A DNA stretch of 64,000 bases from Actinostola sp. cb2023 (lineage: Eukaryota > Cnidaria > Anthozoa > Actiniaria > Actinostolidae), in assembly GCA_033675265.1 (NCBI GenBank), contig JAUJYZ010000373.1:77001-141000 (forward strand), given 5' to 3'. A program made the position numbers and the translations under genes. Shown here piece after piece: positions 1 through 12,318 of this stretch. Numbering within the stretch: position 1 is the first letter of the stretch; each line of letters begins with the position of its first letter. The notes under the pieces were generated by a model. That model did not search any database, was not told where the DNA came from, and saw only the letters and a list, made by a program, of their open reading frames with translations.

Positions 1-714
1 CTTTCTCAGCAAACTTCCATCTCTCTTCTTGATATAGTCGTGAATTTTGCCCTCTCTTTTCCTTAACTCGCCGAACAATAGCCATTTCCTTAGGACCACT
101 TTCGCTAACACGTGTTTTCCTTCTGCACGCCCGAAAAGGATGCCGGGAAACATCCGGGAATTTCGGCATAGATCTCCCCGAATCTCTGTTTTTTAAGAAT
201 ATATAGAGTGTCGAGCCACTCGGTCCTACAGGCAAAATATTGCACCGGTTGCATTCTTTACAAGTCCAAAGTCGCCAAAAATGCCTTTGTAGGTCCTGGA
301 ATCCAACACAGAAAGACCAGAGAGACGATTTCACAATTGAGTCCGCCATTTTGAATTTCCAAACGGCAAAGTCGAAATCTGTTCGTGAATTCGTATCTAA
401 ACTCCTGAGTTCTTCCAGGAGAACGGTCTCTACCACACCAGTCAAGCTTAATGATGCTGTCCTGGGGGCTTCTGTGGTGAATAATGGCTATAAACACTCT
501 AAAAATGCAAAATTGACCGCTCCTAGTAGCTACGAGATGCTGTTCCTCGCGGAGATTCACGACAAGAGAAAGATTACGTCAGAACCTGAGCCCGTGGGCT
601 TTCAGAACTGTCAAGATTTCCATGGAAACCCCTTATATGGAATCGAAATTTCCTACGACGTGATTAGGTCCAGAAAATCGCTAAAAAACGCAAAATAGCT
701 CAGGAGTGAATGGG
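1..714. mobile_element. piggyBac-like non-autonomous element, right part (cut by window edge)
   Basis: This stretch matches 2458-3171 at a constant offset of 2457; reading both side by side I found one difference (position 707, T against C). It ends in AGTGAATGGG followed by TTAA at 715-718, the same terminus as the complete copy downstream. The sequence after TTAA differs between the copies, so they are independent insertions of one young family rather than a local duplication. The 152-residue and 100-residue open frames inside it show no transposase motif I recognise, and I treat them as non-coding. Confidence 0.8.
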
Positions 715-720
715 TTAAAC

Positions 721-960
721 AAAAAAACAAAAACAAAAATGAGGTCACGTGACCAGGACTTTTGTCACCTCCGGGAAGAAGTTAGGGTTGGGGTTAACTC
801 AAAACTAGGGTTAGGGCAACGATTCAGGCTTAGGGTTATTTTTTTTTGCCCTTGGGTTAAGTTCTGGAAGCTAGGGTTAGATTTGACTGAAGGCTGGCTT
901 AGGGGCTAGGGCTAGTCACGTGACAAGCATCACTCCCCCCCTGGATCACCATAGGGTGAG
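721..960. repeat. Degenerate telomere-like TTAGGG tract between CACGTGAC boxes
   Basis: Between about 783 and 920 the motif GGTTAGGG or TAGGG recurs at irregular spacing (AGTTAGGGTTGGGGTT, CTAGGGTTAGGG, GCTTAGGGTT and others). Both sides carry a TCACGTGAC box, near 745 and near 917. TTAGGG is the ancestral animal telomere repeat, so this may be an interstitial telomeric relic, but spacing is too irregular to exclude a simple G-rich repeat. Confidence 0.5.
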
Positions 961-1242
961 TGTGACCATTGGTCTGACTAATATCCACGACAACTATTCT
1001 TCTCTGCTGTCTAAATTTCACAATGACCACTCCCTCAACTTTGACTTTTTGACCTATATGTAAAATTGGGCTTTTGAGGTCTATAACAAATACCCTCCCC
1101 CCCTAAGTCCTTCAATCAAGCTCAGTTTCAAATAAAATTTGGCATGTATAACCGTCTTAGGTAGACTTAATGTTTTAAATAGTTTTTGGTAGGAAAAATG
1201 GCAAGTCAGTGAAAAAAAAAAAAAAAAATTGATTGAATTTAA

Positions 1243-3171
1243 CCCATTCGCTCCTACACCGGCCGAAACCGGCCGTAAACATCGATAGTGCTTTGAAAAA
1301 TTCTAACTTTCTGAATTTTCGTAACATCGATCTCATGGCCAGTTATTAGTGACAACTAGATAACTCTTCATATTTTAACCTCAAGTAAACTAGCCTGCGT
1401 AGCCCGGCGCAAAGGAAAAAAGGAGGGGAAGAGAGGGGGAGGGGAGGGGAGGGGAAGGAGGAGGAGGGGACTGGGGAGGAGAGGAGAGAGGGAGCGCCTG
1501 CCGCCATCCTATGTTTTGCGCGTTATCCGCCTCTCGTCAAATGTCAATGGTGCTTGTCAAAAATCATCCAATCTGGCAAACTTCCGTTTGCTGTCAAATA
1601 ATTCAAATGGCTATGTTATCAGTTGAAATCGAATAACCTCGAATAGTAAGCTACAATGTAACGTCTTCGAGATGAGACGAAAATAAACAAAGCATCAATC
1701 TTACACAAATATATTTAAACCTTCCTACAGAAGGAACTTGTACTAGCCGAAGGCCTTAGTGATATCGGGATGACTGTCTTTGAAGTCTCTGAACAGCGCA
1801 CTGAGTCTCGTGTGCTTTGTAAACCGTAGCTTCGTCAATTACCACTTTTTGTCCGTGGTACATTCGGCAGAGGCATACAATCGAATACTTTCCAGAAAGT
1901 ATATCATCTATAAACCAGTATCAATACTGTTCCACGAGCCGGAGAGAGAAGAAGCCGTTAGACGTAACGACGCTACTATTACGATAAATTAATAAATCCT
2001 TTGTGGTCATGTTGTTGTTGTTACAATAGTACCAGAGCTAAATTTACAACGTCTGTTAAGTACTGCTCGTCGTCACTCGACACCTTCTCCTTCTCAACCA
2101 ATGGGAATTCTACGTTCTCTGAGAGCACGTAGAAAATACGATCAAACAATAGGATGGCGGCAGGCGCCCTCCCTACCTCCTCTCCTCCCCAATCCCCACT
2201 CCCCGTCCTTCCCCCTCCTCCCCAGTCCCCCTTCCCCTCCCCTCCCCTCCCCCTCTCTTCCCCTCCTTTTCTTCCCAGCGCCGGGCTACGCAGGCTACAA
2301 GTAAACTGACTTACAGGTCCGATTTCTGGGCATTAGTTCAATTTGTTTGCCATAAAAATCAAAAATGCGTGTTTTTGACGCAATTTTACACCTCGAAAAT
2401 GACCGACATTTGACTTGGATTTTCTTCCAAAATACATCCTTACGAAACAAAACGCCACTTTCTCAGCAAACTTCCATCTCTCTTCTTGATATAGTCGTGA
2501 ATTTTGCCCTCTCTTTTCCTTAACTCGCCGAACAATAGCCATTTCCTTAGGACCACTTTCGCTAACACGTGTTTTCCTTCTGCACGCCCGAAAAGGATGC
2601 CGGGAAACATCCGGGAATTTCGGCATAGATCTCCCCGAATCTCTGTTTTTTAAGAATATATAGAGTGTCGAGCCACTCGGTCCTACAGGCAAAATATTGC
2701 ACCGGTTGCATTCTTTACAAGTCCAAAGTCGCCAAAAATGCCTTTGTAGGTCCTGGAATCCAACACAGAAAGACCAGAGAGACGATTTCACAATTGAGTC
2801 CGCCATTTTGAATTTCCAAACGGCAAAGTCGAAATCTGTTCGTGAATTCGTATCTAAACTCCTGAGTTCTTCCAGGAGAACGGTCTCTACCACACCAGTC
2901 AAGCTTAATGATGCTGTCCTGGGGGCTTCTGTGGTGAATAATGGCTATAAACACTCTAAAAATGCAAAATTGACCGCTCCTAGTAGCTACGAGATGCTGT
3001 TCCTCGCGGAGATTCACGACAAGAGAAAGATTACGTCAGAACCTGAGCCCGTGGGCTTTCAGAACTGTCAAGATTTCCATGGAAACCCCTTATATGGAAT
3101 CGAAATTTCCTACGACGTGATTAGGTCCAGAAAATCGCTAAAAAACGCAAAATAGCTCAGGAGCGAATGGG
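1243..3171. mobile_element. Complete piggyBac-like non-autonomous element with TTAA target sites
   Basis: The ends are perfect 13-bp inverted repeats, CCCATTCGCTCCT at 1243-1255 and its complement at 3159-3171. TTAA stands directly outside both ends (1239-1242 and 3172-3175). A CCC-starting terminus with TTAA duplication is the piggyBac signature; Kolobok also uses TTAA. No transposase is recognisable. Without the nested insertion at 1391-2297 the element would be about 1.0 kb. Confidence 0.85.
1391..2297. mobile_element. Nested Mutator-like MITE, long TIRs, 9-bp target duplication
   Basis: The element starts TAGCCTGCGTAGCCCGGCGC and ends with the exact complement. The inverted repeats extend over 100 bp through a polypurine/polypyrimidine arm to a CGCCTGCCGCCATCCTAT motif (near 1496 and 2150). 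CAAGTAAAC occurs directly outside both ends (1382-1390 and 2298-2306), a 9-bp duplication. Long TIRs with a 9-bp duplication suggest the Mutator superfamily. The 70-residue frame inside shows nothing recognisable. It is inserted in the piggyBac-like element. Confidence 0.8.
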
Positions 3172-3175
3172 TTAA

Positions 3176-3790
3176 ATGCGTTTAAGTTGCGTTTGGAAAG
3201 CGTTTTAAACACATTTAATTTGTGTTTTGGACGCGTACTGTACATGCCAACTAAACACTTTTTAACAAGACGCTCTGAGAGCGTTTTCTCGGCGGGTGTT
3301 ATGTTGTTGTGTAGTGATGTCTAGATAACGTCTTGTTACGATTACTTTCGCAGTGCGGGTCGGCTAGAAAATAAATTTTGTAGAAAATACGTGATCATTC
3401 TCTGAGAGTATCTACCAGCAAGCTAGCGATCAGTTATCGACAAAATGACTTCAGTTTGTCATGAGCTTCGTCCGAAAGAGGAAGATTCCCAGTTCATCGA
3501 ATCGAATGAGTCAAACGTACACGTCTCGTATGAGCCTGCGATATACGTTTGAGCGCATGCGTTGTCATGACGACTTGCCAATTTGTGACGGACGAAGAAA
3601 AAGAAAGCCCATTTTAAAACTCGGCGTCTGCCACAGGCAGCCCGCCGAGTAATTAGTTATTGGGGTGAGATGGGATGGGAAGATGATGTGAGAGGGGGAT
3701 ATTATTTTTGAGGCATTGTTTATAAATTCCTGTGTTAACTTTTGAGTCTTCCACTCCTAAAGCCATTTTCAAAACCACCTTGCTATTACT
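3176..3790. other. Unassigned; short unrecognised ORFs only
   Basis: No recognisable gene. A 36-codon acidic frame starts at ATG 3445 and ends at 3555, and a basic 63-codon frame overlaps it at 3461-3652. Either could be a first-exon remnant, but nothing supports expression. Confidence 0.3.
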
Positions 3791-3859
3791 CAAGTTTTAA
3801 TTTGGTATATCAGGGTTATAGCCTAAAAAACAATTTATTAATTTTTAATAATTTGCATA

Positions 3860-5530
3860 ATGTGGTTATATAATTCTGTCAAACGTCTACTGGAAAAACT
3901 TGAAATTTTTGAATCTTGCTCAGGATTAGCTATAAATAGGACAAAAACTGAAGGCTTGAGGTTAGGATATAGCAATGACTCGAATACATCCTTGTTTAAT
4001 ATAAGATGGCCTCAAGATGGCGTATATGCTTTAGGCGTTCATTTTTCCCGCTCAAAGGAAGTCAACATTGAGAAAAATTTCGGTTCCAGAATATGTCTGT
4101 TAGAAAAAACCCTCAATATTTGGTCAAATAGAGATCTCACCTTGCAAGGAAAAATTGTCATTTTAAAAAGCCTGGCCCTATCCAAACTAGTCTTCATCGC
4201 TACAGTTTTAGAAACGTCAGATAGTCTTGTTAAAAAGACCAATAAACTAATTACAAACTTTGTATGGAATCACAAAAACGCAAAAATTAAAAGCACATCT
4301 ATGATTGGAGAGAAAAAGCACGGTGGTCTATGCATGCCTGATTTTGATATAATCAACAAATCTTTAAAGGTTGCTTGGGTAAGCCGTTTTACAGCAAATG
4401 AAAAACAATGATGCTTCTTGGAAAAAAATACCACTGTCAAGCTTAGGTAACGTAGGCGGTTTATTTTTGTTTCAATGCAATTATAAATTAAGTACCTTGC
4501 CCGAACTACCTAATCTATCACAATTCTACAAACAAATGCTTCTTGCATGGCAAGATATTAAACTACATACTCCTAAAGATAAATTACAGATTATGAATGA
4601 AATAATATGGAACAACCATCTCATCACTTCTAATAAGAAATCATTATTCTTTAAACAGTGGTATATAAAGGGAATAGTATATATAAAACAAGTACTGAAT
4701 GAGGAAGGAAAACTTTTAATCTTCCAAGAGTTTATTTCTAAATATCCAATAAATACTCATTTTTTAGAATACGGGAAGCTTTGTAATGCCATACCAAAGG
4801 CTTGGAAAATAACGCTTTCCTGTCCGCAAAATCCTGATAAGATAGAAATGTCTCCTCAAATTAAACCCCATACAATAACTAGCAAGATAGCCAAACAACT
4901 TTTTATTGAGAACAAATTTAAACCACCTACTTAAAAAGCCAGATTATTCAAAGCAGGTCTATGTTCAGAACAAATGTTGAAAGTTTATGAGCTACCTTTT
5001 CGGGCAACTAAAGACATAAGACTCACAATTTTTCAGTTTAAGATTAATCATTATATTCTGTATACTAAGAGCACTCTTTTCCGAGATAAGTTAATTGACA
5101 ACAATCAGTGTCACCTGTGCGCTGACATACAAACTTTAAACCATCTTTTTGTTGAATGTAAATATACAATAGCCTTTTGGGAAGAGTTTTGGTGGAATGA
5201 GAAAAATACACCAAAACTCAATCTTACAACCAATGATATTTTATATGGCTACAAACCGGCAGAGAATTCATATCTGCCAATTAATTATTGCTTATTACTA
5301 GCAAAGAAATATATATATGACGCAGCAGCAAAAGAAGAAAAATATTTTCTTAAAGTTTATTTAACGAGTTTGAAATTGAAAATAACAAATGAAAAACGAA
5401 AAATTCGAGACCATGTGAACATATGTTTAAATGTTTAAATGTTAAATGTGCAATATTGTAACTATACAACTCATTCCCCATACTCATTGTAAATACAATT
5501 TATGAATCATTAAAAGGAAAAAAAAAAATG
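3860..5530 (+). pseudogene. 5'-truncated LINE (L1/Tx1-like) reverse-transcriptase C-terminal region
   Basis: The reading frames carry the region after the reverse-transcriptase catalytic box: SGLAINRTKTEGLRLG, then a LEKTLNIWSNRDLTLQGK block and ILKSLALSKLVF, followed by the GGLCMPDF motif typical of L1/Tx1-type LINEs. A C-terminal zinc-knuckle-like CHLCADIQTLNHLFVEC lies near 5107-5157. The copy is broken: the frame shifts near 4400 and an in-frame TAA at 4932-4934 separates two frames that otherwise continue. It begins just after where the catalytic YADD/FADD box should be, consistent with 5' truncation on insertion, and ends in an A-rich tail at about 5512-5528. No target duplication was identified. 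Confidence 0.85.
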
Positions 5531-6090
5531 TGGTGCGTTTCAGTAAAACTCCGCATGAACAATAATAATGGCGTCAGTCAGACGTAAAGGTGTTAGAGTG
5601 TTAGTCTGGCAAAATATCCTGACAAATGCATCGTATCAGATCGCCAATAAAAATTCGTAAATCCAGTTTTTTTTGATTTGGGAAATTCGTAAATCCAGGT
5701 TTTTGAGTGACAAATTCCAAAAACAGGGTCCAGGTCTGAACATCTCGCCGCACATACCTAACCATTTTTTAACCAAGTACCCCCAGGGATTCTAAATTGT
5801 TTCACTACATCACTACATCACTACTAGCTATCGACAAGATTTACAAACATTACTTTGTCCTACTGATACCGGTCTGTCTTTCTTTCTAATAATTTCTTGC
5901 ACAAATAGTCAAATTCAAAGTCAAGCTCAAGTGTTGACATTCTAACATTGACATAAATTAGATGACGTCACTGGACACGATTATCGACTTCGGAGTTCAG
6001 ACGTCTCACTCGGGGAAATTTTTGACCCAGAGGAGACGGCTGATATTCAGGCTAGTCTGAATTGTGATTGGTTCTCGTTGTGTGAGTGGT
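5531..6090. other. No gene or clear repeat seen
   Basis: AT-rich non-coding sequence after the LINE tail; nothing identifiable in any frame. Confidence 0.4.
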
Positions 6091-9000
6091 CCCAGTTACA
6101 GTAGTCGCACTGTAAGAAAACAACTGATAAAGCATCAATTCCTGTGAATATGTTGTTTTAGAAGAAAATGTTCAAAAGAAAAGTTTTCCAAGGGGACAAA
6201 TATCGGGATATCCATAGGCTTTGGATTTTTCCAATATTATGACCAGTGGTGGTAAGTTGTCATTAATTTCATGGTCTTTGGCGGATATACAATGTGCTTC
6301 AATACAATAGCTCAGAAAAGAAATGTATTAAAGAAAGTGAAGGCTCAACACGTTCATAGTGACTAACAAGTGAATATTTGGCACGATTGTATAGCACTAT
6401 ATACCAGCCATTTACAGGAAGGATGAAGAATGTTCAGTGGACATTGTGCTAGAAAATACATGAATAGCTGGTCGTCCACACATCTATTTTATGTTCTACT
6501 AGAAAGAGAAGCACAAGCTTATATTTACAGTAATTTATCGGAGTTGAAGCCATAGAAGTATGTTAACATAAAATGTGTGTGTCGCACGTGGGCCCATCCA
6601 CACGGACGGACTCCGTCCGTGTGGACGGGCTCCATCCATATGCGTGTGCTGATCAGTAAACCCCATGCAGAACAACTGCTCATTAACTTTCTACAATTTT
6701 CTTAGCAGTTTAGAAGGTGTGATGTAGTTCAACACAAATATTGTATGATGAGTTCGAACGAACCGGCGATCCATGACTCAGCGTAATGTTTCATTGTTTA
6801 CACCGAAAATCGTGATTTATAAACTTCAATGTATGTGAACGATTGACAAATTAATGAATATTTCTGGTTGAATCTCTGATGAAATACATGTACCTCAAGT
6901 ATTCAATGTTTTCGGTTGAATCTGCTGAGTTTAAAAACGATCGATCGTGTGTGTGACCTGCCGACCACACACAGTGAATGTGACAAGTTTCTTTACTCCA
7001 TGAATGAGTTTTTTTCAAATCAAGTCTATCATTCAGCCTTCATTATTAATATCATAAGAAAAGTCCATCTGTGAGTGTAATTCGGGTTCAAGGTGAAGCC
7101 ATTTGTTTCTCAAATTGGTGTGAAACACGATTGTTGTGTACGTCTCCCCAAAGTGGCGTGACGAGTCGTTCTTCAAAAATGAAATTATGCATTCGAAGTG
7201 CACCACAATATCAAACGAAAGTTTCGATTCATAATTAGGTATTACTATGGTTTTAGAGTGAAAAGTAGAAAATGTAGAGTTTACAGGGTCTTATTTTTCA
7301 TTCTTAGCACTAAAACGGCAAAGTGACAACACATACGGTATGCAAATTATTTTGATCTCTGAGCTGTCACAACAACGCTTTTGACATCAGCCGTCATGCT
7401 TTTACGGGGCTTTTTTAATACGTCTTCAAGGAAACTTTAATGTATAGCATTCAAATACTGTTAAAAAGCTTTTGTAAAATAAGTTTTTCATCTAGTCTAG
7501 AAGCTGGGATGGTTAAAAGAGATCGTAATCATCTGTTGGCGTCGTTAGTCTCATTTCACACATCGTGACCGGTTTGAACCAGTTCACACTGCACGTGAGA
7601 ATTCATTCTGAGTCATTCACATTCACAACTTGAAACTTTTCTAATATAATTCTTCTCGTAGATAAAACGTTTCTTCCCTCAAACAGTTAAAATAGTATCA
7701 TCAAATGTGAAGTAAGAAAACAGATTTCGAAAAAGAGCCAAAACATTCTTGAAACGCCGGTTGAGTTGTTTATGATCCCACTCGTATGGACGGGGTCCGC
7801 GCTTACGGACGGATCTTGCTGTTCTTTGTGAATCAAATTCATGATCAATTGCTCGATAACATTAACTGTATAACAAAAGAAATGCTCACGAGTACGGACA
7901 GGCTCCGTTTTACAGCAAGATGGGCTCCGTCCATACACGTGGGGTCCGTTAACGGAGCCCACGCCCGTGCGCGGGCATGTTTTATCATACATGTTAAAAC
8001 ATACTTCTAGGCTGTACTGTACAATCAATGGAAAATACTTGTATAAACATGGCATTGGCTGATCTATGCTGGGCTAAAATCCCTTTACTCTGCATAGTTT
8101 ACTGTGCATATTTATTGTATATTTATTGTATATTTATATGATTGTTAAGCACTTTTGGGTTTCTCAGAAAAAAGCGCTATGTAAATACATATTATTATTA
8201 TGATTATTTTCAAGATTCGTCCATAAGGCAGGTGTTGTATAATGGGACACAAAGTCTTCTTAACAATAACAATACAGTACACCACGTCCCACCCAATACA
8301 AAAAAAGTCTAACCAACCGTAGTGAATTCCCAATATGAAAAAAAATGTATGATCTATTATATTCTATTCTATTCTATATATTCTATTATATCTATTATAT
8401 TCTGTAGTACAGTCCTAATATTAAAGACTGGCTTGCAATGAAACATGACAAAAACAAAGATGTGTATCAGGCGAAATCAACTTGATGTTTATCACTCGTC
8501 ACATGGCTGTACATGTACCGGTATGTCACCAGTCACCATTTTGAAACACAGGAAGCCCAATCATATAAGCAAACTTACAAAGTGAACAAAGGTATTTTTA
8601 CTCATTGTGGTGCAACAAGTGAATTCATATTCGATCTTCTCTCATTTTTAATAACAAGAGAGAGTTTGAAATTTCTTTTGAATGTGAAAATTATGATAAA
8701 TTTTGTGGCTACTGTCTCTATGGAGACGTAATCCTTTAGGAGTAATCCTTTAGTAATCCTCAGTTGTGCAGTCGAGCACCTCCATGCGAACCCGTTTTTA
8801 AAAGGTGTCAAGTTATTACTATAAGTAATTCTCTTCGAGGAATAAATGTCTTTATACGAGACACAAACAAACACTTCGAATTCGATTCAGACGGATTCGG
8901 CTCTTGTTACTCTTTGTCCCAAAACTCTCAAAAGCCGTTCTAATCGCTAAATAAATCACATACAGGACTCAAGTAGATATTAATCTTTATTTAGAAAACA

Positions 9001-9560
9001 GTTCTAGAAATTCAAGATATCAAAAGGACAGTGATTTACGGCCATAGGTATCTGCATGCTTTTCTTGATCAAATAAGACACAGCAAGCCCAATACACAAA
9101 CAGAGGATGGTGAGCCTGTGAAATCTGAAAAAGTCTTTACACACGAGAGATGTGTCTGTTTCTGGTGCAAAATAGCGTAAAATCATAATACATGTATATA
9201 TTAGAGTGTAAACTTATCTTCAAATTAGAGTTACTATTTATTATATTCAATGTTTTCATATATTTAGGTGAAGTCAAATAAATAATAAAGACGTATTATT
9301 ATTATATTCAATAATTACTAATGATATATCAATGCTGTTCATATTGATTGTTATTATAAACCATTGTTGTTCAATAATATTATTTGTACACAACTTGTTT
9401 TCAATTAAACTTTGTATTAAAATACATTTCTGATTTAAATTAGCATTATATAGAACCAAAGAACAAGTTCTGGCAGATAGTTCAAACATTAGTTCAACAG
9501 AGGAATCAATCCAACTACAAACCGCAGTACCTACATGTAGTTATAGACTACCTTTATTTT
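6090..9560. repeat. Composite dispersed repeat with inverted relatives at 13.4-14.1 and 20.4-21.1 kb
   Basis: Parts of this block recur in inverted orientation elsewhere in the window: 6100-6560 matches the complement of about 13740-14140, 8400-8620 matches 13385-13590, and 8750-9540 matches 20450-21120. The other copies therefore look like internally deleted relatives of one larger element. A CACAGGAAGCCC motif at about 8549 recurs in several foldback elements. A perfect hairpin (ACACGGACGGA facing TCCGTCCGTGT) sits near 6600-6625. No coding motif is visible, and the ends and target duplication are not resolved. Confidence 0.55.
8145..8215 (+). repeat. LINE/SINE-type 3' tail
   Basis: The stretch contains AAGCGCTATGTAAATA followed by (ATT)n, the form of 3' end seen in L2/CR1-type LINEs and the SINEs that borrow their tails. 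No coding part is attached. Confidence 0.5.
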
Positions 9561-9712
9561 TTTATTAATTTTGTTTCTTATTTTTGTTCTTATTCTTATT
9601 CTTATTCTTATTCTTATAATTATTAATTATTATTATAAGTCTTTACTTATTCGATTATTATTATAATAATTATATTAATTATATTATTATAATATTATTA
9701 TTATTATTGCGA
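9560..9712. repeat. AT-rich microsatellite cluster (TTCTTA)n and (TTA)n
   Basis: Consecutive TTCTTA units at about 9590-9620 pass into irregular TTA/ATT repeats up to 9710. Low-complexity DNA without coding potential. Confidence 0.8.
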
Positions 9713-10849
9713 CCAGTGAACGAGCCCCAGCGAGCGAACTGGGAGCAACACTATCTTTGGTTGGGCTTCCTGTGTTTCAGATGCCAGCTTGATTCTCGAT
9801 TTGTGTTTTTCAGTGGAGGTGGAAATTTTTTTTTCACGTGACTTTTGTCCTGACGTCATATATCGTACGTTCCCGTCGTTCATTTGGGCATTTGTGACTC
9901 GTGATCTCGTGTTTAGAGTGGATTCGAAGCCTTTTTGCTCGTACTTTATATCCGATTCTTCGATGGAATTATGTAAAGATCTTCGTTTATTGTTGACGAT
10001 CGCTTCAGTTAGCAACATATCGAGGGGAAGGCAATGTTATTTTATTAGTCTTTTAGCTCTGTTGTGTGCTAAGTCGCTGCACTGATTGACACTGTGGAAA
10101 ACATATGTAGCCGATCGAATAGTAATACCGTATAAATGTTCTTGGAAACCAAGTCATCCCAGATGCAGAGACATTGTCACTGAATTATCTGCCTAACAGC
10201 TCGTTCATTTATCGTGCCGCCAACCGTACCAAACTTTATTCTAAATTCAAGATATAGCTGTTCATAAGAGACCGTTCATAAGTGTAGCAAAATGAATACT
10301 GAAAAATCGATAAAGTACGTACATTGATAAAGAAAAAAAGTGTATGTTGATTTTTATTGATTGATACTGTCTTTCTTCAGTGATAATAATTGCCGTCGGA
10401 GCGAAGCGTAGATGGCTTATAAATTCTATGTCAATAGATTTCTAAAACTGTTTAGGTGGCTATGTACTAGTACACGGGCTTGCAATAACTAGCCTCCTAT
10501 GTAACATGACAGCGGAAATCACATCTCTGTAAAAATCAACCAATCAGAATGGACCGTTCCCACGGCTGAAATGGACAAGAAACGATCTCGAAATCAAAAC
10601 ATTTTTACGTGCATGAAGGATTGCAAACTGACATATGTCAAAAATAAGTATTTTCCTATCATCTGTACCTTATAAATTCATTAATAAATATTATACAACT
10701 GCCTTCTTTATATATTATCAGCTGTTGCAACTTGCCAGCATTTACTTACAAATCCACGAGTTGGCCACATGGTGCCTTTGTTTCCTCATTACCTTGATAT
10801 GCAACCGTAATTTGCTATATTGAAAAAACTGTGTACGTCTTGTTCAAAA

Positions 10850-11115
10850 CGTCATTAATAATTCATGAGCAATTGATCCAACCATGTTGGTTCAATCTGT
10901 CACATGCATGGATCTATATAGCCTGAGACAGACACTGATGAATAAAACATCAGTATCTGTATCAGTGATACAGTCCTAATGTTTTATCAATCAGTTCTTT
11001 GTCAGTGATAAAGATTGATTGCCTGTAACAGGTCATGCAAAGGCCTCATTTACTTGGATCATTGGCCTTTGCATAGCACCTACAGCAAGTTTTGATAATC
11101 CTTACAGTCTCCATG
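10850..11115. repeat. Dispersed repeat, direct copy at 33488-33790
   Basis: The two regions share the same order of motifs: ATTAATAATTCATGAGCAAT, a TGATGAATAAAACATCAGT palindrome region, GGTCATGCAAAGG and TTTGCATAGCACC. Internal palindromes around TGTATCAGTGATACAG suggest a structured MITE-like repeat. No coding capacity. Confidence 0.65.
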
Positions 11116-11335
11116 GTTATGATTTCTATTGTATTTTCCTAATTAATTATTCATGAATTCGATAAGTTGAATTAACAGCTTGTGTCACATTTATTGAAAT
11201 GCCTCAAACATTACACCATACTTTTCAATTTCTGTTCAATTTCAATCATGCAAGCTCAGACAAAGGGCTAAATCAGGGTTCTGGTTCAACCCCCAGATTG
11301 TTCAGCTTCGCCTCGCTACTGGGTTTGCACCAGTG

Positions 11336-11790
11336 GTCCGAACGTATGTTTCCATGGTGTTCGTACTAGAGGATCTCTGGCGTGAGGTAAAGCTCCGTAA
11401 GTCCGAACGTATGTTTCCGTAGTGTTCGTACTATGGGACCTCTGGCGTGAAGTAAAGCTCCGTAAGTCCGAACGTATGTTTCAATAGTGTTCGTACTAGA
11501 GGACCTCTGGCGTGAAGTAAAGTTCCGTAAGTCCGAACGTATGTTTCAGTAGTGTTTCAGTTTGTACTAGGGGACCTCTGGCGTGAAGTGAAGCTCCGTA
11601 AGTCCGAACGTATGTTTCCGTAGTGGTCGTACTAGGGGATCTCTGGCGTGACGTAACGCTCCGTAAGTCCAACTGTATGTTTCTGTGGTGTTCACACTGT
11701 GGGACCTGGCTTGGGGTAAAGTGCTGTAAGTTCAACCATATGTGTCTGTAGTATTCGTTCTAGGTGACCTCTTGCAGTTGATCCAGAACT
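11336..11790. repeat. 65-bp tandem repeat, about seven units
   Basis: Units start with GTCCGAACGTATGTTTC at 11336, 11401, 11466, 11531 and 11602, then diverging units start at 11667 and 11730. Period is 65 bp, except the fourth unit, which is 71 bp because of a short insertion. Divergence increases to the right. Open frames across it are by-products of the repeat. Confidence 0.9.
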
Positions 11791-12219
11791 CCCATTACCC
11801 CATCTTCTAAGCTTGAAGAAGCTTCACACAGCGTGAATTTTCAATAAGATGATAAAGGCAGTGAAAAGTTTAAATGAACTCTTGAAATCACAATCCTACA
11901 GTTGAATCTAGAAACAATGTTCATTCAAATCATCTTTCCCACTAACCTTCAGCATTATCAATTCTAAAATCTAAGGTTCATTGGCGTGCACATGAGAATG
12001 TTATGTTCGAGACACTTGATTGACTACACTCAGACTCCACACGTCTTCATGCCAACTACACCCTGTACCAACAGCAATTTGCCAACATTTTTTATGAACT
12101 CCAATATTTGTAAACAGAATAATTGAAAGGCAACCTGTGGCCAACTCGTGGATTTGTAAGTAAATGCTGGCAAGTTGTAACAATTGATAATATATAAAGA
12201 AGGCAGTAGTATAATTAAC

Positions 12220-12318
12220 AATTATTCCACGAAATCGAGTCGTACATGAGCTGATAGCCAATGAGGCGCTAGCCGAGTTGGCTATCAGCCATGTACGACG
12301 AGATTGAGTGGAATGATT
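12220..12318. mobile_element. Foldback MITE, about 100 bp
   Basis: Arms AATTATTCCACGAAATCGAG (12220 onward) and the complement ending at 12318 pair over about 40 bp, continuing through GTCGTACATG and GCTGATAGCCAA to a short GC-rich loop. A related partial sequence occurs near 13255-13310. Confidence 0.7.

Larger units (their letters stand above)
10690..12212. repeat. Possible 1.5-kb element with ~100-bp inverted ends
   Basis: The sequence around 10697-10790 (ACTGCCTTCTTTATATATTA onward) is repeated as its complement at about 12110-12208. The arms face each other around the 65-bp tandem array and a dispersed repeat. They may be the terminal inverted repeats of one element or two opposed copies of a smaller one; no target duplication was found. 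Confidence 0.45.

Noticed and set aside
240..698. 152-residue frame repeated at 2697-3155
   Set aside because: Identical because the element is duplicated; no domain, no codon-level sign of selection can be judged from near-identical copies.
3461..3652. 63-residue basic ORF as a gene
   Set aside because: Overlaps another frame, no domain, no splice or polyadenylation support.
9789..10085. 98-residue plus-strand frame overlapping a 104-residue minus frame
   Set aside because: Two opposite frames over the same DNA and no recognisable motif.
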